A stretch of DNA of 19,437 nt from NCBI GenBank assembly GCA_029882335.1, contig JAOUKW010000023.1, forward strand, positions 1 to 19,437. The letters run 5' to 3'. The notes below the pieces were generated by a model. The model was not told the DNA's origin, did no database searches, and saw only the letters and a program-made list of their open reading frames with translations. The stretch comes from Candidatus Heimdallarchaeota archaeon. GTDB taxonomy: Archaea > Asgardarchaeota > Heimdallarchaeia > Heimdallarchaeales > Kariarchaeaceae. The position numbers and the translations under genes are program-made. Within the stretch, counting starts at the first letter, position 1. The number at the start of each line of letters is the position of its first letter. Shown here piece after piece: positions 15,009 to 19,437 of this stretch.

Positions 15009-15178
15009 ATGTTTAATCGATTTTTATAATTGATAATTTCTTTGATAATATTAAATAGTGTTGAAAAATAATCACTTAATTTTTCAAATGGTAATATAAG
15101 AATTATTTTATTTCTTTTTACATGTATTTTGAAGAATGTTGGAGATTGACTAGTTTTTTAAAATTCAGTGATTGAATC

Positions 15179-15252
15179 TTTATACTTAAAGTAAGTCTTT
15201 TTTACCGAGTAAGTATAATTTATTATTAGACAAATCATTATTCCTTAGAGGT
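15179..15252 (+). promoter_or_regulatory. Promoter and ribosome-binding site of cdc48
   Basis: TTTATACTT (15179-15187) is a TATA box implying a transcript start near 15208 and a 52-base leader. AGAGGT (15247-15252) is a Shine-Dalgarno site seven bases before the TTG at 15260. This site decides for a TTG start; no ATG is near. Confidence 0.55.
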
Positions 15253-15259
15253 AATAATA

Positions 15260-17485
15260 TTGAGCGCAGGTACTTCAGGATCAGTTTCTAAAGACGATCG
15301 TCCTACAGTGGAATTAAAAGTTGCAGAAGCAAAGAATAGAGATGTAATTAGAGGAAAATGTCGTTTAGATAATGATGCTATGAGATCTATTGGTATTTCA
15401 ACAGGTGAAATTGTTGAAATTGTCGGAAAACGAACAACAGCGGCTGTAGCATGGCCAGCTTATCCAGAGGATCTCAAGAGAAATATTATACGAGTAGATG
15501 GTGTAATTCGTAGAAATGCAGGAGTATCATTAACTGATAAAGTTATTGTACGAAAAGCAAAGGTAGAAAAAGCAACTCATGTTATATTTGCACCTGCCGA
15601 ACTAAATATATCACTTGATTTTGGATTTGAAAGTTTCGTTAAACGTAAGTTACTGGGTTATCCATTAACCGAAAAAGATACAGTGATGATACCTGTACTT
15701 GGAAGGGCAAATCCATTTGTTGTTACATCATGCAAACCATCAGGTATTGTTTTGGTTACTGATGATACTAAACTGGAAGTTTCTGAAAAACCGGTAGATA
15801 TGGTAGGTAGTTCCAAGCCGACTTTATCATATGAAGATATTGGAGGCTTAACAGAGGTAATTCAAAAACTTAGAGAAATGGTAGAGCTACCACTACAGCA
15901 TCCTGAATTATTTGAGAAATTAGGAATTGATCCACCAAAAGGAGTATTACTTCATGGCCCTCCGGGTGTTGGAAAGACCCTCATTGCAAAAGCTGTTGCT
16001 AATGAAACAAATGCTCACTTCATCACAATTAATGGACCTGAAATCATGTCTAAATATTACGGTGAGAGTGAACAACGTTTACGATCAATTTTTAGGGAAG
16101 CAGAAGAAAAAGCACCATCCATTATTTTTATAGATGAAATTGATGCTATTGCTCCTAAAAGAGAGGAAACAACCGGAGAAGTTGAACGAAGGGTTGTTGC
16201 CCAAATGTTGGCATCAATGGATGGTATTGGTGGTAGAGGACAAGTAATTGTTATAGCTGCAACTAATCGTGCATCGGCTGTTGATCCTGCATTACGTAGA
16301 CCAGGGCGATTTGATCGTGAAATTGAAATTGGTGTTCCGAGTGCAGAAGGAAGACATGAAATTTTATTAATCCATACTAGAGGTATGCCACTTGCAAGTG
16401 ATGTCGATTTAAGATATTATGCAGATAATACCCATGGTATGGTAGGTGCTGACCTACACGCTTTATCACGTGAATCAGCCATGAGAACTTTAAGAAGATT
16501 TTTACCTCAAATTGATTTAGATCAGGATACAATCCCGTCAGAAATCCTTGATGCAATGGAAATCACCAATGATGATTTCCTAGAAGCTGCAAAAGAAGTA
16601 CAGCCATCTGCCTTAAGAGAGGTATTTGTTGAAATACCTAAAGTCAATTACTCAGATATTGGTGGACATGATGACATCATCATTCAACTTAAAGAAACAG
16701 TTGAATGGCCAATAAAAACACCAGAAGCATTTGAGAGGATGGGTATTACCCCACCCAGTGGAATATTATTATATGGACCACCAGGTACGGGTAAAACAAT
16801 GCTTGCAAAAGCAGTGGCAAATGAATCTGAATCCAATTTTATCTCAATCAAAGGTCCTGAGCTCTTATCCAAATGGGTAGGAGAATCAGAAAAGGGAGTA
16901 AGAGAAATATTTAGAAAAGCTAGATTAGCTGCACCAACAGTGATATTTTTTGATGAAATAGACTCAATTGCAACTCGTCGTGGAATGGGTTCTGATTCAT
17001 CAGTTACTGAAAGAGTTATCTCACAAATTTTAACCGAAATGGACGGATTAGAAGCACTAAATAATGTCGTTGTACTTGCAGGTACAAATCGACCAGATAT
17101 CGTAGATCCAGCATTATTAAGACCAGGTAGATTTGATCGACTAATATATGTTAAACCTCCAGAGTATCAAGAAAGAATAGATATACTGGATATATATGTA
17201 AGAAAGATGCCTTTGGATGATGATGTAAATCTCGATGCCTTAGCTAAAGATTTAGATGGATTTGTAGGTTCAGATATTGAAGCATTATGTAGAGAAGCTG
17301 GATTATTTGCACTACGAGAAAATATTGATGTAGAAGTTGTATCTAACCGTCATTTTCTAGCTGCAAAATCAAAGGTACATGCTACAATGACTGAAGTAGC
17401 AAAAGAATACTATGATAAATTAGAAATTGCGTTAAAAACCCAACACAGCACCGAAAAGACCAATAAAACTTATGGATATAGTTAA
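15260..17485 (+). CDS. cdc48: CDC48/VAT double-ring AAA+ ATPase
   Basis: The 741-residue product has the full CDC48/VAT layout. An N domain (about 18-180; double-psi barrel plus second subdomain) binds substrate. The D1 AAA ring has Walker A GPPGVGKT (233-240), Walker B IIFIDEID (288-295), pore loop KYYG (265-268) and the Arg fingers in RRPGRFDRE (346-354). The D2 ring has Walker A GPPGTGKT (506-513), Walker B VIFFDEID (561-568), pore loop KWVG (538-541) and RPGRFDR (621-627). It unfolds proteins by threading, in archaea probably for the proteasome. All catalytic motifs are intact. The C-end is YGYS, with Tyr second from last as in the HbYX proteasome-docking motif, but Gly in place of a hydrophobic residue at -3. 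Start is TTG; the Ser-rich first ten residues are unconserved. Confidence 0.97.
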   Translation: MSAGTSGSVSKDDRPTVELKVAEAKNRDVIRGKCRLDNDAMRSIGISTGEIVEIVGKRTTAAVAWPAYPEDLKRNIIRVDGVIRRNAGVSLTDKVIVRKAKVEKATHVIFAPAELNISLDFGFESFVKRKLLGYPLTEKDTVMIPVLGRANPFVVTSCKPSGIVLVTDDTKLEVSEKPVDMVGSSKPTLSYEDIGGLTEVIQKLREMVELPLQHPELFEKLGIDPPKGVLLHGPPGVGKTLIAKAVANETNAHFITINGPEIMSKYYGESEQRLRSIFREAEEKAPSIIFIDEIDAIAPKREETTGEVERRVVAQMLASMDGIGGRGQVIVIAATNRASAVDPALRRPGRFDREIEIGVPSAEGRHEILLIHTRGMPLASDVDLRYYADNTHGMVGADLHALSRESAMRTLRRFLPQIDLDQDTIPSEILDAMEITNDDFLEAAKEVQPSALREVFVEIPKVNYSDIGGHDDIIIQLKETVEWPIKTPEAFERMGITPPSGILLYGPPGTGKTMLAKAVANESESNFISIKGPELLSKWVGESEKGVREIFRKARLAAPTVIFFDEIDSIATRRGMGSDSSVTERVISQILTEMDGLEALNNVVVLAGTNRPDIVDPALLRPGRFDRLIYVKPPEYQERIDILDIYVRKMPLDDDVNLDALAKDLDGFVGSDIEALCREAGLFALRENIDVEVVSNRHFLAAKSKVHATMTEVAKEYYDKLEIALKTQHSTEKTNKTYGYS

Positions 17486-17564
17486 CCTCTGAATAACAAA
17501 TAGCAAATTGTGAATCTCTAGTAACAAATCTTAATAATCATCCTTATGTTATCTATGATATTTT

Positions 17565-17993
17565 ATGACAAATCAAATCGTTATGTACACAGAGGCATAT
17601 ATGAGTAAATTGGATTCTTCTAAACCTATTGAAATTAGTAAAGAATTTGTTTCAAAGTTAGATTTATCGCATAAAAACTTACTAATAATTTATAGTGGAA
17701 ATTCCAGATTAATTCGAACAATATCGGTCAAATCAGATTACACAATAAAGATAATTATTGTAATTGAAAAGCTCTTACCTGATTTTGTAGGTAGTTTGGG
17801 TTCACTAATCACAAATCTAAAAATAACACCAATATATTCTTCTGCAATTTGTTATTATGAAACGTATTGTACCTATGAGGCATATTTTGAACCGAATGTA
17901 CTGACAGATATTAAATTTGATGAATTCAAGGTTAGAGTTCTTGATATTAAAGGTGTGATTGATGTGATCTCTCGAAATATAGTACCAACTTAA
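17565..17993 (+). CDS. Probable ACT-like small-molecule-binding protein
   Basis: The 142-residue product has an N-terminal part (1-60) with short beta-like stretches and a C-terminal part (about 62-138) reminiscent of an ACT domain: IKIIIVIEKLLPDFVGSLGS, then LITNLKITPIYSSAICYY and an ending VRVLDIKGVIDVISRN. In ACT proteins the DxPGxLxxxxxxL segment forms the amino-acid-binding interface; here LPDFVGSLGSLITNL sits there. If right, it senses an amino acid or similar metabolite. The resemblance is by eye only and the family is not sure. The gene lies 79 bp behind cdc48 and may have its own weak TATA-like region. Confidence 0.4.
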   Translation: MTNQIVMYTEAYMSKLDSSKPIEISKEFVSKLDLSHKNLLIIYSGNSRLIRTISVKSDYTIKIIIVIEKLLPDFVGSLGSLITNLKITPIYSSAICYYETYCTYEAYFEPNVLTDIKFDEFKVRVLDIKGVIDVISRNIVPT

Positions 17994-18156
17994 TTTTTTT
18001 AATTTAGTTATTTAATTATATTAAAATAAAATTTCAGTTCAAATTATTCATTTCTAGTAAAATTATTAGCCTTTTCGTTCTGAAATATTTATAATATTGT
18101 ATGCCTATATAATAATAAGTAAGTAGTTTACAAACCTTATCAACGCGTTTGAAACA

Positions 18157-18194
18157 TTATAATATTAACTTTTTTCAATGTAAATAATGGTGAG
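18157..18194 (+). promoter_or_regulatory. Promoter and ribosome-binding site of the oxidoreductase gene
   Basis: TTATAATAT (18157-18165) is a TATA box; GGTGAGG (18188-18194) is a Shine-Dalgarno-like site ten bases before the ATG at 18205. A second good site, AGGAG (18225-18229), is eight bases before an in-frame ATG at 18238, so the true start is not settled. Confidence 0.4.
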
Positions 18195-18204
18195 GTTTTA
18201 AATT

Positions 18205-19005
18205 ATGTTACATATAAGACAATTAGGAGTTAGGTGCATGCATACAAGTACGACTACACTTCAATCTAGACCTGCAAAAAGGAAATCCATAAAGTGGGAA
18301 GCTGAATGTATTGAAATTATACAAGAAACACCAGATGTCAGAACTTTTCGATTTGAAAAACCAGAGGATTGGACTTTTGTGCCCGGTCAGTATCTTATGG
18401 TTTTCTTTCCAGAAGTTTTTGGTAAAAAGAATCGTGCATATTCAATTGCATCATCTCCAAACTCAGATTATATTGATTTAACTATCAAATTATATGGGTT
18501 ATTTACTCATCATATGTGGACGCTTACAGAAGGTAGCACATGGACTTTAAGAGGCCCATATGGTCATTTCATCCTTAACACTGAGAGAAAAAATGATGTT
18601 TTGTTGTTAGGAGCAGGTGTTGGTGTCACTCCCCTAATGTCTATGATTAGATGGGCAACTGAAGTAAAATCAGACAGACGATTTTTACTGCTTTACAGTA
18701 ATAAAAAACCAAAAGATATCATTTTTCACAATGAATTACAAGCAATAGAAAGAATGAACCCCAATGTAAAAATAGTTTATACTTTAACTCGATTGGAAGA
18801 TCGTCTTAAACAAAGTTGGCCTGGTCTTACTGGTAGAATAAATGGTGAAATGGTGAAAAGTCAGGTTATGGAATGGCAAAATAATGATGGTGAAACCCCT
18901 ACATCTTTAACCTGTGGTCCAATCGTGATGATTGAAACTGTTGAAAAAGTATTAACTGAATTAGGTTGGCCAAAAGAAGAAATTCAGTATGAAAAATTCT
19001 GGTAA
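18205..19005 (+). CDS. FAD/NAD(P)H-dependent oxidoreductase (ferredoxin-reductase type)
   Basis: The 266-residue product is a flavoprotein reductase of the ferredoxin-NADP-reductase superfamily. The FAD domain carries RAYSIAS (77-83), the Arg-Tyr-Ser that holds the flavin, then GPYGHF (117-122), a phosphate-binding turn. The nucleotide domain has LLGAGVGVTPLMSMI (134-148), then TCGPIVMIETVEKVL near residue 235, and ends in EKFW, as family members often do. No ferredoxin-type 2Fe-2S domain follows, so the protein itself delivers or takes single electrons to a separate partner, as in class IA oxygenase reductases, flavohaemoglobin-like modules or the PyrK/hydrogenase type. The substrate cannot be told from sequence. 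The first 11 residues from ATG 18205 are not conserved-looking; ATG 18238 is an alternative start with its own Shine-Dalgarno. Confidence 0.8.
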   Translation: MLHIRQLGVRCMHTSTTTLQSRPAKRKSIKWEAECIEIIQETPDVRTFRFEKPEDWTFVPGQYLMVFFPEVFGKKNRAYSIASSPNSDYIDLTIKLYGLFTHHMWTLTEGSTWTLRGPYGHFILNTERKNDVLLLGAGVGVTPLMSMIRWATEVKSDRRFLLLYSNKKPKDIIFHNELQAIERMNPNVKIVYTLTRLEDRLKQSWPGLTGRINGEMVKSQVMEWQNNDGETPTSLTCGPIVMIETVEKVLTELGWPKEEIQYEKFW

Positions 19006-19200
19006 ATCTATTGTATTATAGTTAAAACCTAATTTTACATTATTATCTATAGAAATATGTCAATAAAATAAAATCTTTAGTATGATATGTCTTGAAACAT
19101 GATAATTTTTGTATATACATCAATTTGTGATTCAATTTTCAATTCAGTAGTTTTTAAGCTGAAATTACAATAGTTCATAATCTAGCATTACCTATATGTT
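19006..19200. other. AT-rich intergenic region, nothing recognised
   Basis: No ORF, clear promoter or repeat that I can support. The stretch is AT-rich and leads into a structured segment beginning near 19200. Confidence 0.4.
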
Positions 19201-19437
19201 AATGCTAGAAGAACTAGGTCACACCCTATATTGAATAGAATGACCGAAGGCTCAAATATCTAATATAGATCAATGAGAAGTTCTAATCTCCAATGGAGAT
19301 ACGTTAGTACTCAAAGTTAAATTACAATAACTTTGTGAGTGATCTGCTAATGTTAAATAACACGGAAATCCTGACTTCGATGAAACCTAATGGGTTGAGA
19401 AGCAGAAAGAAGCCACAGAATGAAGACCCTGCTAATC
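19201..19437 (+). ncRNA. Possible structured RNA or decayed element end, cut by window edge
   Basis: There is no convincing ORF, yet several inverted repeats occur in sequence: GGTCA/TGACC (19217-19221, 19241-19245); ATCTA/TAGAT (19258-19262, 19266-19270); ATCTCC-AAT-GGAGAT (19286-19300, a perfect 6-bp stem); CAAAGTTA/TAACTTTG (19312-19319, 19328-19335) in a longer imperfect stem from 19309 to 19340; and AACC/GGTT (19384-19387, 19393-19396). G+C is higher than in nearby intergenic DNA. The last bases, GAATGAAGACCCTGCTAATC, recall the conserved 3' ends of IS605/IS1341-type elements carrying an omegaRNA, but that is an impression only. Strand is assumed. Confidence 0.25.

Noticed and set aside
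1..19437. tRNA or rRNA genes
   Set aside because: No cloverleaf with a T-arm consensus and no rRNA core motifs were seen on either strand.

Overview
The window reads as a chromosome segment of an AT-rich archaeon. The case rests on a double-ring CDC48/VAT AAA+ ATPase, an archaeal-type phosphopantetheine adenylyltransferase, ribosomal protein S17e, a KaiC/RAD55-type ATPase, a COG4080-like SPOUT-related protein, a class II HMG-CoA reductase and a stand-alone Lrp/AsnC effector domain. TATA-like boxes also sit about 25 bp upstream of many start codons, as in leaderless archaeal transcription. Leucine-rich repeats and the gene mix would fit an Asgard (for example Heimdall-type) or related lineage, but this sequence alone cannot place it, and the taxonomic guess is weak.

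Left part (1-5400), accessory: a winged-helix protein (261-1181) followed by a perfect 14-bp palindrome; a divergent cis-prenyltransferase-like protein (1374-2258); an orphan Asn/Asp/Tyr-rich protein whose frame runs open upstream of its first ATG (2473-3438); and a 617-residue leucine-rich-repeat protein (3538-5391) built from 21 in-register 69-bp DNA repeats that are nearly identical in places and richer in G+C than the surroundings. Tandem terminator-like hairpins follow it (5424-5500).

Middle part (5800-12300), mostly housekeeping: coaD, a COG4080-like protein, tupA and tupB form a tight + strand operon. The matching ATPase gene, tupC, lies on the opposite strand behind a DUF1684 gene, so the tungstate importer is split over two transcription units. 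Next come uridine phosphorylase and, convergent to it, class II HMG-CoA reductase. A gene not visible to ATG/GTG/TTG-based gene finding, rps17e (12064-12285, minus), appears to begin at an ATA codon.

Right part (12500-19437): a KaiC-like ATPase, two small proteins of unknown function, a stand-alone RAM domain, a YkgJ-type cysteine-cluster protein, the CDC48 ATPase (TTG start with a Shine-Dalgarno site), an ACT-like protein and an FAD/NAD oxidoreductase. The last ~430 bases have no convincing ORF but hold a run of hairpins that looks like a structured RNA or the decayed end of an element, cut by the window edge.

Two initiation modes appear side by side. Genes with a TATA box near -25 of the start codon (261, 1374, mvaA, 12561, 13569, 13667, 14391) look leaderless. 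The TTG-started or leadered genes (cdc48, udp, 18205) carry purine-rich ribosome-binding sites.
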